Shown here: positions 1 to 10,800 of the stretch, piece after piece
Layout of the letters: every line of letters begins with the position of its first letter
How positions within the stretch are numbered: position 1 is the first letter of the stretch
DNA from: Ricordea florida
Lineage: Eukaryota; Cnidaria; Anthozoa; Corallimorpharia; Ricordeidae
NCBI GenBank assembly: GCA_949710005.1
Contig: OX453280.1
Span: 19,964,762-20,028,761, forward strand
Direction of reading: 5' to 3'
Length of the DNA: 64,000 nucleotides
The notes under the pieces: model-generated
What the model was told of the DNA's origin: nothing
What the model saw: only the letters and a program-made list of their open reading frames with translations
Database searches by the model: none
Made by a program: the position numbers and the translations under genes

Positions 1-250
1 CACATTTTGAGTACACATAATCTCATGGGAAATTAGAGCACTGAAACACAAATGATACTCCTAATTACTAGGGAAGTGTGAATACTTTTAGAAGCCATAA
101 AAAAAAAAAACTCGTGCTTCGTGTTTTATCAGAGGTTCCAAACACCTCAAACAATAAAAGCGCTCCACCTTCGGCGTCTGTTTCTCGGTGTTTGAACCCC
201 TGATGAAACACTCGCACTCATCTTTGATATATTACATGATGACATCATAG
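1..250. repeat. imperfect inverted repeat (MITE-like), 111-219
   Basis: The stretch from about 111 (CTCGTGCTTCGTG) pairs imperfectly with the reverse complement of the stretch ending near 219 (TGATGAAACACTCGCAC). The arms are about 40 bp and flank a short centre with a TCGGCG motif. This looks like a small non-autonomous palindromic element. No coding content is seen before the gypsy fragment that begins near 252. Confidence 0.5.
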
Positions 251-251
251 T

Positions 252-890
252 CTGATGGAAAGACAGCCGAACAGCATGACACAAGACTTGAAAAAGCCTT
301 GGGAAGGATCCAGGAAAAGGGTTTAACGCTAAACAAGGAAAATTGTAAGTTCCACATGTCTGAGATTATGGGACATCTGCTTTCTGCACAAGGTATTTGG
401 CAGTATCACTACAGATAACGGACCACAGTTCATGAGCCAGGAGTTTCAGAGGTTTGTTGAAGACGAATGTATCGACCGTAGAAGAGTAACCCTGCTCTGG
501 CCTCAGGTCAATGGGGAAGTCAAACTGACAACGTCGATGCTTACTTAAGAGAATCAAGATTGCACAAATTGAGACGAAAGATTGGAGGAAAGAGATTGAA
601 TCCTTTGTTGACATGCACAGAGCAACCTCACATAGCACAACTGGTGTATGCCCCGCAGAACTCATGTTCTGAAGGAAGGTGAGGACCCAGATTCCAGGAA
701 GTGGACGACCAGGAAGTACAAGAAAGAGATAAGAAAGCCAAAGAAAGAGGAAAGCCGGGTACCGACGAGAAACGTGGCGCTCGTGAAAGTGGAGTGAAAG
801 AAGGCGACAGTGTGTTACTGAAGCATGAATAGACCAAGAAATTGACACCACCTTCAGACCAGAACCTTTTCGTGTGCTGGAAATGACCGG
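252..890 (+). pseudogene. Ty3/gypsy retrotransposon pol fragment (RT end fused to integrase, degenerate)
   Basis: Reading the plus strand in pieces gives a reverse-transcriptase C-terminal stretch (HDTRLEKALGRIQEKG, then KFHMSEIMGHLLS). This is followed at once, in another frame, by an integrase core stretch (TTDNGPQFMSQEF, then TLLWPQVNGEV) and by integrase C-terminal pieces out to about 880. RNase H and the integrase N-terminus are missing, so an internal deletion has joined RT to integrase. Several stops and frameshifts follow. TDNGPQF and WPQ.NGEVE-type motifs are typical of Ty3/gypsy integrases. No LTRs were seen. This is a dead fragment of a transposable element. Confidence 0.8.
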
Positions 891-1134
891 CAACAGTTTT
901 GTTGATTAATCTGTCATATAGCAATTAGCAATTAGTGAGTGCAGAAAACAGTCTTTGCTCATCATCTACCCTGTGCTGAACTATCAAAACGCCCTAGTCA
1001 CTACCGGGTGTATGTCATTTCACACAAGAAGAAACGCGTTTTTAGCAAATTATTCACAAAGATAGAAGAGCCCGAGTCCCGCCTTCGCCGTCTTGTTCCA
1101 TCGATTCGGTGGCTGGCGCATGGCCGCCCTCTAC

Positions 1135-1267
1135 GACTCCTACTCCTTGTACCGGAATAGGTGATGTACGGCACTGTTTCACCATTGTGCGTATACTATT
1201 CAGTAACATCTTCTTCATTGTCTGGCCTTGTTTTCCGTCGTCTGTGCCGGTACACGGAATAGGAGCC
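1135..1267. mobile_element. hAT-type MITE, copy 1 (133 bp)
   Basis: The ends are inverted: GACTCCTACTCC at the left and GGAATAGGAGCC at the right, with the shared subterminal motif GTGCCGGTACACGGA. The flanks CCCTCTAC (1127-1134) and CGCTCTAA (1268-1275) match at six of eight positions, as expected of an aged 8-bp target duplication. A better preserved copy lies at 20372-20505. There is no coding capacity. Confidence 0.8.
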
Positions 1268-1559
1268 CGCTCTAAATAACAATCAAAGTAGGACTATGGT
1301 GAACTCGTGGATATGTTTACAAAACAGAGAAAAAAGAAATAATTTAAAAATTAACGAGGTGTTTTTTCAGAGTTGTGATTGAATGAACTTGAAGATAATT
1401 TTAATAATCTATAATCACAACATAAAAGTGACCAGGGAGCTGAGTAGCTTTTTGAAATAAACATACAGTGAGTACATGACGCCAATCATTTGACTACACT
1501 AGGCATCAGTTATAAGGCAGGTGGCAAGCATACAGTTGTTTAAAAATTTGATAACATAA
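1268..1559. other. no feature recognised
   Basis: AT-rich sequence between the MITE and the Helitron remnant; no conserved reading frame or repeat structure seen. Confidence 0.5.
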
Positions 1560-1885
1560 GGGTACAGGATTAAATGGCACCGAAACCAAATGTAGTTCTG
1601 GTATCCTGCTGCTCACTGTCTGTGTGTTCAAAGTAACGGGGTCCTTCTGAATAAGGTCTGAATTTTGTTGCCATGACATTGTCAATTTTATCATCATTAT
1701 AGTTTTTGTTGTCTACAAGTCTATTCAATGTATGCAACAGAAATATCCACCTTGATTCTGCAGCTGATAATGAACAAAACCATGTAGGAAAGCCCAGCTG
1801 ACGTGATGATCTTAAAATCCTTAAGACTCTCAATCCTTTATCAAGTTGAATTAGTTTATTTACATTACCATCTCATTTTAGGTTA
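1560..1885 (-). pseudogene. Helitron Rep-helicase fragment (helicase-like N domain), frameshifted
   Basis: On the minus strand the frame gives RQLGFPTWFCSLSAAESRW, which resembles the LG.PT.F.T.SAAD..W motif of the Helitron helicase-like N-terminal domain. The alternative frame at about 1690-1630 supplies SWQQNSDLIQKDPVT, which resembles W..K..LI..DPVT..R in the same proteins. The first frame then resumes with RYFEH. The protein is therefore split across two frames, and a stop near 1573 ends it. Neither the HUH Rep motifs nor the helicase is present. This is a short dead Helitron remnant; the family assignment is from remembered motifs. Confidence 0.65.
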
Positions 1886-2169
1886 TCAGTAGTATATATA
1901 TTCAGGGTTGCACTTAAAAAACCATCATTAATACAGCAATACATCTTTGTTTTTATCCTTATAACTTCTTGTTTTTACAATGTAAATATGATGAGTCACA
2001 CAACAGTAAGCAAAACAGGTAAGCCTATTTTTCCAACATGTCTACTTCAACACAATCTAGTTCACTTCAAGGTAAATTCGGAAATCAATAGACAGAAAAC
2101 GTTTCATTGTAACGGCTTGTGGTGTATTATATATAATATAACGCTTAATACATTTTCTACATGACTTAC

Positions 2170-2311
2170 TCTTTTCGAACCCTGGTTCTCCGTCACGGCA
2201 TGCGCCTCTATATTTAATGGTAAGCGTTGACATACTTCTTGACCGTCCCAATACTTTTCCAACTCCATTCCTGTTAGTACTAACACTTAAATCAGTAGAA
2301 AAGTCCTCCAT
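2170..2311 (-). CDS. possible first coding exon of an unrecognised gene
   Basis: A minus-strand ATG at 2311-2309 opens 47 codons, starting MEDFSTDLSVSTNRNG. They run into a strong splice-donor match (AAAAGA then GTAAGTCA) at 2170/2169, leaving one base of a split codon. The product is basic and serine-rich and matches no domain I know. No partner exon was found toward position 1, and the Helitron remnant lies directly downstream. It may be chance. Confidence 0.2.
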
Positions 2312-3072
2312 GCGATGTTTCTTATCCAGGTTGGCCGCAGAAGTTCTTCGGTTTCACATCATGGATTCGTCAATTTATTCTGTTTTCAGTAGTAGTTTCG
2401 TTCAATAACGAGCACTCATTTCGCTCAAATAAATTCTCATTCAAGTGCTAATTTCGCTCTATGAGTTCTCATCAAAGCTTACTACATTAGCAAGAGATTT
2501 TCTCGTCTTCAGATCACTTTCGAGCCAACTGAAATTCATATACTGCTTGTAATCTTGGGGGCGGTCGATGGCGGTCGATGTCGGAAAAGCGAATAGTTAT
2601 CTGTTCACGTTTAGCGCCTGGCCGAGTAAAAGGCTCATGAAATTCAGTCTCCAAGTTGGTCATTGTCCTAACTGGAAACATTTAAACTCCTTTTGATTTT
2701 AGTAAGACCGCTAATGAGGCCCTGTTAGTGAGGTTCTTTATGTCGCGCGTCTGAGTTTCAAACCTTTTCACGTCGCAATTTCGAAAGGTCGAAGGTCGCT
2801 GTCGTAATTTCCCGTGAGCGGCTCGTCGTTCGTCGCCATTTCAGGTCCTTAAGTCGCCGTTTCAAGGCCACGTCGCTTGTCGAAATTTACCCCTAACAGG
2901 GCCTCGCTAATCGTCCTCTTAAGCTACAAAATCATTACAAACTCTGGCAACGGTACGATACACTTTCAGCGTGAACTTTCATCAACAGACTTCCGTGACT
3001 TCGGTCACGACAATTGTCGTCTTCATATCGGTGCCCCCGAGTTCTATCCGACTAATTACGAAGATGTCTACA
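2312..3072. other. no gene recognised; GTCGC..TTTC short repeats at about 2740-2890
   Basis: From about 2740 to 2890 short motifs of the type GTCGCAATTTC, GTCGCCATTTC and GTCGCCGTTTC recur at irregular spacing, suggesting a decayed tandem repeat. Nothing else is supported. Confidence 0.4.
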
Positions 3073-3113
3073 CTGGAGTGAGTGAGTGAGTGAGTGAGTG
3101 AGTGAGTGAGTGA
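3073..3113. repeat. (GAGT)n microsatellite
   Basis: About nine uninterrupted copies of the tetranucleotide GAGT. Confidence 0.95.
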
Positions 3114-4248
3114 CAATTTGCATATCGGAGTCCCCACAAAAACTCGCAAATACGCTTCGCGTATCCACGAGTTAAAAACGGGCCATCCCTGATAAGCTGC
3201 AAAATTGAGCGCTTTAAAAGACGTTTTTATTTTCCGGCGATGTGCCTCCTTGCTCATGGCATGTAATTTAGGAACTTACAGGAACTTAATGTACAACTTA
3301 ATATATGTCTTCAGATTTCACCCAAAGTATTCCATGATATCTTTTCAAAATTGTAAGGCCCAGCCCATTTTGAACAGGATGTAATCATTTTAAGTCCTTT
3401 TTAATTGATACTAATTTATATTGATGTAAAATAATTTTATAATTCGCTTATTTTTAAACGCGATGATTTTATCAATAATAAACCAGACTCACCTAACCAG
3501 ACCTTGCCTGTATTAATCATACTGTCTAATTAACGCAAAAGAGCTCAAAGCACAAATAAGTTTTTCTCATCAGGGCATGTTCAAAGCACAAACATTGAGG
3601 TGGTCCCTTTTTCAATTTCGACGCAAACTCTTTGTATGAGCCGAAAGCCGAAGCTGGACAAATAACATGTACTTACTATGCGTGGCTAGTTTTAGTACGA
3701 AAGTGTTCACAGTGATCATGAATGGAATGGTATAACACTTTTAATGCCACAGGTGACCCATGTATAAATTCTATTTATATAAATTCCAATACACTATGGC
3801 ACAAACAGAACACTGAATGATATAAGAATTAAGAGCATAATCACATCAAGGATGCTAAATCTATCAACCGCTAAATTCTCCTGTCTAGAACATAAGGACC
3901 TGTATAGCACTTGCTCAGGAGAATTTATACTCGATCTTGGCAGTGAAAGGTTTAAGACACTGCAATTGTAATAATGGCTTATGCTAAAACCTTAATTCAT
4001 ATACCTTAGAGCCTCCAGCCTGACAAAAAGATAAAAATGCTTCTAAGGTCTACAAGGCAATGTCGTCGCCTCCCTCTTTTTCTCGTAGTCAAGCATCACT
4101 GCAAGGTTTAACGTGAACGACTATGTTCATGACGTAAGCCTGTCCTTCCTTTGTGCAAAACCTAGTGGAGCATGTTTTCAACCGGGGGGGGGGGCAATTC
4201 TCCACTATAAAAGTGACATGGTGCTCGTTGTACCCATTAGGGGTTTAA
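3114..4248. other. no feature recognised apart from a poly-G run near 4184
   Basis: AT-rich sequence without a supported gene. A run of about ten G lies near 4184-4193. Confidence 0.45.
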
Positions 4249-4608
4249 AGAGAAAATGAGGAAAGAGAACATAACCCCATCTGGTATGATAAGGGGACAG
4301 AATCAAGAGAAAATGAGGAAAGAGAACATAACCCCGTCTGATATGATAAGGGGACAGAATCAAGAGAAAATGAGGAAAGAGAACATAACCCTGTCTGATA
4401 TGATAAGGGCACAGAATCTATTTTTAGCGCGGAATCTATTTCTATCTCGTTCCTCGGCTGCGCAGTTTCCACATGGCAAATTGAAATTACAACCACTCAT
4501 TGGTCAGTTAAAATAGTTTTCGGATCTAAAAATAGATTCTGTCCCCTTATCATAGTAAGAGAACACAGTATGGAAGATGCGTTCTCTTACCTCATTTTCT
4601 CTTTTTTA
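4249..4608. mobile_element. MITE with inverted ends and a triplicated 57-bp left end, copy 1
   Basis: The motif AGAGAAAATGAGG begins at 4249, 4306 and 4363, giving three head-to-tail units of exactly 57 bp. Each ends in a GATAAGGGGACAGAATC-type sequence. The right end (CCTCATTTTCTCT near 4600) is the inverse of the left end, and the subterminal GGACAGAATCTATTTTTAG is also inverted. A related copy without the triplication is at 61712-62010. A non-autonomous DNA element is the best explanation; the superfamily is not evident. Confidence 0.75.
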
Positions 4609-4865
4609 AATTTGTGGATTGGTACCGTTTAGGGAGCTAAGCCCTAAAATGACTGCTGCCAGAATTGTCTCTGTACCTTTTAGTGGCCTGCGGTAATGTT
4701 ATCGCCTGATAATTTCAAAAAAGGCCTTGAGGAGGAAATATTTGAAAGTTATCTTCATTTACTATTTTTAAAAAGTTAAAACTATTTAAGTGCCAGTTGT
4801 ATCATGATTTGTTGTTGAATTGGTGCCTCTTAGGGGTGGAAAGAAATTTGGGAAACACTTTTTAA
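4609..4865. other. spacer, nothing recognised
   Basis: Short AT-rich spacer between two MITEs. Confidence 0.4.
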
Positions 4866-5527
4866 GGCCTTGTCGAACTACTGTGTTTTCGTTTGAAATC
4901 GCACACATTTCTATGCGTTTAGGCCCTCCGTCCACACTAAAACGCTCAGCGTATTCATCGAAACCGCATCGATTTGAAAACGCTCTCTATAGTGGATACA
5001 AATGAAAACGCATATGTATCGTATTAGTGTGGATGGTCGAAAACGCATCGAAATGAAAACGATGACATCAGCATAGCAAGTAAGTGGTACTTTAAACACG
5101 GTGGATGCAAACATGCTTGTCGTACTAGCAAATTTGATCGCTTGCTTGGAACTTATCCTTGTACTGCTCAACCTCATATTGGTTTCGCATAGAAGAACAA
5201 CCTCTGTTGTAGAGGCCTTGATCCTTTCATGGGCTTTGCAGCGTAGAATCAGAGCAGGCACACAACACCGAAGATCAAGAAGATTTTGGGTTCGGCCTGG
5301 TAGTACAAGCGCCTGGTGGGAGAACGAAAATATCGCAGGCGCGCCTCGATTGAGAATGCGCACATTGTTTTATTTACATCACATCAAACCATTCAGCGTT
5401 TTCGGTCGTTTTAGTGTGGACACTTGAAACCGGTATGAAAACGATAGTGTGGACACGGATCGACTGATGTGCTTTCGATGTAATCGAAAACGGATCCAAA
5501 CGAAAACGCAGTAGTGTGGACAAGGCC
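4866..5527. mobile_element. MITE, about 660 bp, GGCCTTGTC termini
   Basis: The left end GGCCTTGTCGAACTACTG and the right end CAGTAGTGTGGACAAGGCC are inverse with a few mismatches, and the subterminal TTTTCGTTTG and CAAACGAAAAC are also inverted. Flanking TAA (left) and CAA (right) could be a decayed three-base target duplication of PIF/Harbinger type. Repeated TGTGGA and AAAACG motifs fill the interior. The open frames inside it are by-products of the repeat. Confidence 0.75.
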
Positions 5528-6266
5528 CAAGGATGTTCTCCAAATTCCCCGACGAGCACCCCCGTCACGTTTACACGGGGGTTTTCAATTCACTAAAGTA
5601 AAGGCATCTGCTTTCTCGTGTAACATCTCTATCTCCTTGCTAGATGACTGGTCAAGAAATTGTAGTAAACCAGGTAGCTACATTGTAAGAATATTTGATT
5701 TTGGTCTTAAAGTTCATCATTATATGGCTATGAAAGCCTCCGTTGGCGAATTTGGAGGGCGACCCTACAGCTGTCTTAAGGTTTAATACCAGTGGTTCGC
5801 AATCCACGGAATGAACAACTGAACAATAAGACAAAAAAAAATACAATGCGCCAAGACCTATAGACAATGGAACTGTAAAACAGCCAGTCAGAAAAAAATG
5901 GAGCCTCTTCACATATATCTCCAGTCAAATTAGAGCTGCAGCCGTGCACAGACCTCCCTCTAATGAACATGCACAAAGCTACATAACAACAAGTTACAAA
6001 ATCATCGAGGCAACGAGTTCAAAAAACACAACTTCTTCGTTCAAGTCACTGCCGACACAGCACCTCACTCAAAGTTTTCATCATAATTCTGCATCGTTGT
6101 AGTTACAACAGCCTTAGCTAAAAAGTGTTAACGCGCTCGTGGTAAGTAATTCCAGCCAAAAGGGAAGATGAAGAGTAGAGCGCATTGAAAATTAAAGTGT
6201 AATGATATTTACATGCTGTTATTTTGCAAACTGCCTGCCAAAAATTGTATGACATCTACAACATGT
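5528..6266. other. no gene recognised
   Basis: No conserved frame or repeat structure was identified with confidence. Confidence 0.4.
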
Positions 6267-6303
6267 CATGTGATATTTTCAACAGTATTGAAAATATCAC
6301 ATG
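6267..6303. repeat. short perfect palindrome
   Basis: CATGTGATATTTTCAA and its inverse TTGAAAATATCACATG are separated by five bases. This is probably the core of a small palindromic element. Confidence 0.7.
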
Positions 6304-7699
6304 ATAGCGGCATGTATGACAGGCGATGAAATACGCTATTACATCCAGAGATCGTTTCGTCATTTCTCTTGTTCTTTCATCTGACACGGTTATTTGATCC
6401 TAAAAAAATGTAAATACAGTGAGAAGTAAACAACTATTTTAATTTGAAGCAAGAAAGGTGGTTTGTCTGATTCTCGCGGAGTAGTACGTGGCGGAGGGAG
6501 GGAGGAGGGACCGTTTCTCGAAAGTCCCTTCAGCTTCACGGGTCCAGAGCCCAATTTAGGGAGGAGTCAACTAAATCAGGAGCCCATGCATCTCCCATAC
6601 TCGGCCTTGGAGTCAACCCTTTCCCGTGTGGGTTTATTTTTAGAACGGCTATCAGGGGAAAAGACCAACTCAAAAGAGAGATTTGACAGACTTAACAATC
6701 ACGTTTAATACTAGCTAACCAGATTGCAAAATACAGAAATGGCGGTTAGCGAGTAACGTTTAGACGATATGTTCGACGACAGTTCTGATGTGGTCGACGT
6801 CTCATCGAGCGATTTCGTGGGAAGAAGTCGTTCTAAAAATAAATCCACTCGGGAAAAGGTCACTCAAGGAAATAGTATAGATAGAGGCTCCTGACCAAAT
6901 GCAATTGCAATTCTTAATGAACAAAACAGCCAAACGTGTAAGTTAACAGAGAATTGTATTTGGCTAATCTTGAAAACCCGCAACGAAATTGTAAACATTA
7001 CGATCAAAAAAGAGCTTTCCAGACCCAGTAAGTCACCAGGCCTTCGCATAACCGGGCCCCTGGATAATGTTCAAAAACCGTAAAGTGCTTTAGTAAACAT
7101 CAAAACAAACGACAAATCCAAACATTGTAATTCTTCTGCATATTTGTTTGTGGAATATTGTCTTATCTGAAACGCAAATAAAAGGATTCCAGCTTATTTT
7201 TTTTTTGTTAGCTTTGAAATAGATGTACAAACTGATGAACGCAATGCGTGAAAAACGAAAGCGCTCGCAAACCCGTTACCAGGACCCTCTATGTTTGTCA
7301 GCCCCAGAAGAACGGGAAATGGTTCTGAGAACGATTTATGGGCGTGCCCGTTGACTTAGAGTTCAGAAATTTTAAACAAAGGGAACGTCGGTACTAAAGC
7401 GTTTGCATAGATTGTTAGCGGATAAAAACCATCCAGCCATTTGTCCGCGGTTTCCCAGATTGACTCGGAAGCCGGAGGGGATGATGGAAACCAAAATGGC
7501 GATGCATAATCTAAACAATCGCGGAATTACTGTTGACGGTGGACCAAACTCATGGACCAAATTTTCTCATTCAGCCATTTGTCAAAAACTCAAAAATTCA
7601 AATGTAAATTTCAAAGGTACGCCCACATTGAGTTTCTCGTCTTTCCTTTGCTAATAGATGCATTGCGAGCTCTATCTGATCTTTACACGTTATCCATAC
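6304..7699. other. no gene recognised; may hold the unlocated 3' exons of the furin-repeat gene
   Basis: The downstream exon(s) of the minus-strand furin-repeat gene should lie here or lower. They would have to begin by completing a codon with one base. I saw no cysteine-rich, transmembrane or otherwise convincing exon. A short plus-strand frame near 6769 (MFDDSSDVVDVSSSDF) has no visible support. Confidence 0.4.
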
Positions 7700-7868
7700 C
7701 TTTGAGGAAGACAGACTTTTCCTGTTTTCTTGTCATCTTGACTCGTATAACCTAACGGACATGTTTGAACGCATGATGTACGCGATCCCTGAGTCATCTT
7801 GGCGGTTCCAGGCTTACACTTTACACAGTCGCTTCTACTTTTGCAGCTTTCACAGTTTTTAACACATT
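7700..7868 (-). CDS. furin-repeat gene exon 7 (repeat 6)
   Basis: The acceptor TTTTTTACTGTAG precedes the exon. Its reading frame has CVKNCESCKSRSDCVKC and ends KVCLPQ. The donor is AAAG/GTATGG. It starts with two bases that complete a codon from exon 6 and ends with two bases of a new codon, which breaks the phase rule of the other exons. Confidence 0.8.
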
Positions 7869-10800
7869 CTACAGTAAAAAACAATGTAGTGAGCTATCAG
7901 AGACAGGCAGGAGCCCAGATCACCAAAAAGCGTTCCTCTGTGTTGGGAGGCGTCCCCAGCACAGTAGTAGCTGTGGTTATTTTTAGAATTCATCCGCCAT
8001 AATAAAAGCGACAACAAAAAATTCGCATCAGAAATTAAATTGTAAGTAGCGCAATTTGATTGGTCTTTGTAACTGAATAAATTTGTTTTCTTTGCCGCGA
8101 AATAGAAGTAAAAAATAGAAACAAATCTACCGTGTTGGGGCAAAGGGATAATATGGGAGAGCAACGCTCCTGGTAATGCGCTCCTGGAGACAGGCTTAAG
8201 TTTTGCTTTGCTTTAAGAGGTCCAGGAGGACTGGAAATTGCATTCAGAATTTTTTTTTTTTTTTGAGAAAAGTGTCGTGAAGATTCAGAAAAATTTTTTG
8301 TGTTTCAAGATCGAAACAGGCAATTTCTAAACCCATTCAAGGGTTTTGAATTGACTTTTTTCCCAAGAAATAGTTTATACTTTTCGCCAGCTTGATTTGA
8401 AAGACGAAAATCTCACTTTGAATTGCGTAGGATGATTTGGGACAGTACCCAATCTAATACAGGGAAAATATTGGTCCCCGCGCGGCCAGAAGTGAGAAAA
8501 TCGTATTGCCCGGTCTTAGTTATTGGTCCTGCGGTTGCTTTAATTGTAAACTAAACGGCACTTACTCAAACAAAATTTTTGTTTGTGGCCACGGGAATAG
8601 TATCCATCAGGACATCTTCTGATGCAGTGCTTTTTGTTGTGGCTTACTCTAAACCAACCCACTTTGCAGGTTAAGCAGTACTCATCAAAACAGCCGTCTG
8701 CAACAAACACAAAAGATTTCAAGTTATGCTGTGACTGGTCGCGTAACCGGCAATATATGCGTTTATTTTTTTCTCAAGCATCTCAGCGGGCCGGAATCCC
8801 AAATCCTCGGATCTGGTTGGCTAATCGCGCGCTCGTTACCGGTCCAGCTTTTTACGGTACGGACCACGGTCCGGATTATTATCCGCGCTATTCGCGGCAA
8901 ATTGAAAAAAGGCAAACAAACAGAAAAAATAAATAAGTTATTTACCGGTCTAGGTCGGTTCGTATGGGAAAAAACTGTGCCCTTGTCCCTCGGGCACAGT
9001 TTTTTCCCATACGGACCTCCCGCCCGGTAAATAACATACATATATTCTAGCAGAACACACACACATGGATGAGGTTAGACTGCAGTCCTTTCTAAGCACA
9101 TGCGGCTAATAAATAGTTCCCCTAAGTCTTAAAAGTTAATTTGTTTCTATTTTCTCTTTTCTTTACTGTCGTTATTAAAAGTTTGTTTTCCATTTCTTCT
9201 TTTTTTTCTTAATATTGTTATATCTATTTTCTTTAAAGTTGCTGTATACACATTTTCTGTTGTTGTACATATATATATATATTTTTTAAACATCTAGTCC
9301 AAAATTAAGTAGCCCGCCTAGAATAACTATGCTAATTGCGGTCTACTATGGTCTCTGTAGTTGTTTTTAAATAAAGTGCGTGTTGTTGTTGTTCATTCAA
9401 TTCATGCAAGGGAAAATGCCAAAAAAATTCATGCAAAGAAGAAGGTAAAAAAAAAAATTCTTGCAGAAGGAAGGTCCAATTGTGACTTTTTCACACGTAG
9501 TAAAAAAAAATCGTGCAGAGAGGTTCACCTGAAAAAAAAATTCCTGCACAAGCAGTGAGCGAAAAAAAAAATTCGTGCAAGCTGAAAATTCCCCACCCAC
9601 CCCCCCCCCCCATCACTTTTCTAATGGTCCGTCCCTAACATCCTTCGCATGGACGTTCGAGGAATAATTATGAAAATGAGAATTACAGGGAAGGTACGAG
9701 GAAGGAAACCAGCGTCCTCGTTTTTAGATTCTCGAAACTTCGTGGCTGTTCAGACCGTGACTACGCGCTCCCCGCTGAAGGTTAAAAAAAAGGAAATAAA
9801 AATGGAGGAAGTTAAATCAAGTTAAAAAGTAAAGGATTAAAAGGAGGAAACTAAAAATATATTTAACGATATTGGTATCAAGGAAGCTTTACAACAAGGT
9901 TTTTCCTCCTTGTACTTACCTTCTAAAATCCGTTGGCACCTTCTTCCTTTGCCTATAAACCCAGAGGGACATGACGAAACGCATGTTGCGTTTGAGAACA
10001 CTGATAATTTAAGCTTCATGTATCTGGGGTTACACCTGCGACAGCTGACTTTATCAGGGCATCTCTCACAGTTGCGAATAGTTCTGCAAACTAAAACAAA
10101 ACCCAAAAGATTCAGTATAACATTTGCTTGTAAAGATGTACGCGTAGCTAATGTGACCTACGTGCAAGAGGTAGCTAATAGATGGTTTTTGCAGCGCTAA
10201 AAAGCCCGGCTTCAGAAAGTTTGGCACAACATCAAACGCGTCATTTTACCACCTTCCCTCTTCCACTTCGTCCCCCATCGCTCCATCCCTTTTTTAATTT
10301 GTCCCCCAGTCAAGAATCATCCCATGAGCAGGGGGGGGGGGGGGGGAGGTGGCTTAAAATAGAGGAGATGGCTCTTTCACTTGGCTAAATGCATCATCAT
10401 AGGGCAATGGTGATATGATAACTTTATTAAAAAATCGCAATTTCAAGATGAAACTTCAATGTTACTGAAATACACTTTTCCTTATAACGCTTTGCACCAA
10501 TGATAACATAAGTCACTCTACGACTTCTCAATTGTGTCGACTAATCTAGGATTATACACAGATATCGAATAACAGTCACATTCTACCATGTCATTCACCT
10601 GGTTGATTTGATCGATTGATAAGACTTATCATCATCATCGTCGTCATCACTCGTGTAAAGCCTAGGCATCACAAAATGTTGAACAGAAACCGCTTTACAT
10701 ATGGTCAAAAACTGTAGTGCTTCGACGTAAATAAATAACTAGAAATTTCAATGTGAAAGTGAGTGCTGGCGAGGGGAAGTAGTTTGGTACTCATCAAGAC

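Larger units (their letters stand above)
8698..9919. other. intron of the furin-repeat gene, filled with repeats
   Basis: This intron contains the hairpin at 8937-9035 and the A-tract array at 9405-9640. The remainder is AT-rich and featureless. Confidence 0.6.

Noticed and set aside
366..893. 175-codon minus-strand frame
   Set aside because: It is the antisense of the degenerate Ty3/gypsy integrase fragment and contains no domain.
3073..3113. direct-repeat array as a CRISPR candidate
   Set aside because: Tetranucleotide microsatellite without spacers, in an animal genome.
4911..5363. 150-codon minus-strand frame and its plus-strand partner
   Set aside because: Both lie inside a MITE made of repeated AAAACG and TGTGGA motifs; they are open by composition.
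10083..10089. inner acceptor TTTGCAG for furin-repeat exon 5
   Set aside because: It would break the phase with exon 4 and remove the conserved first cysteine; the acceptor seven bases upstream fits both.
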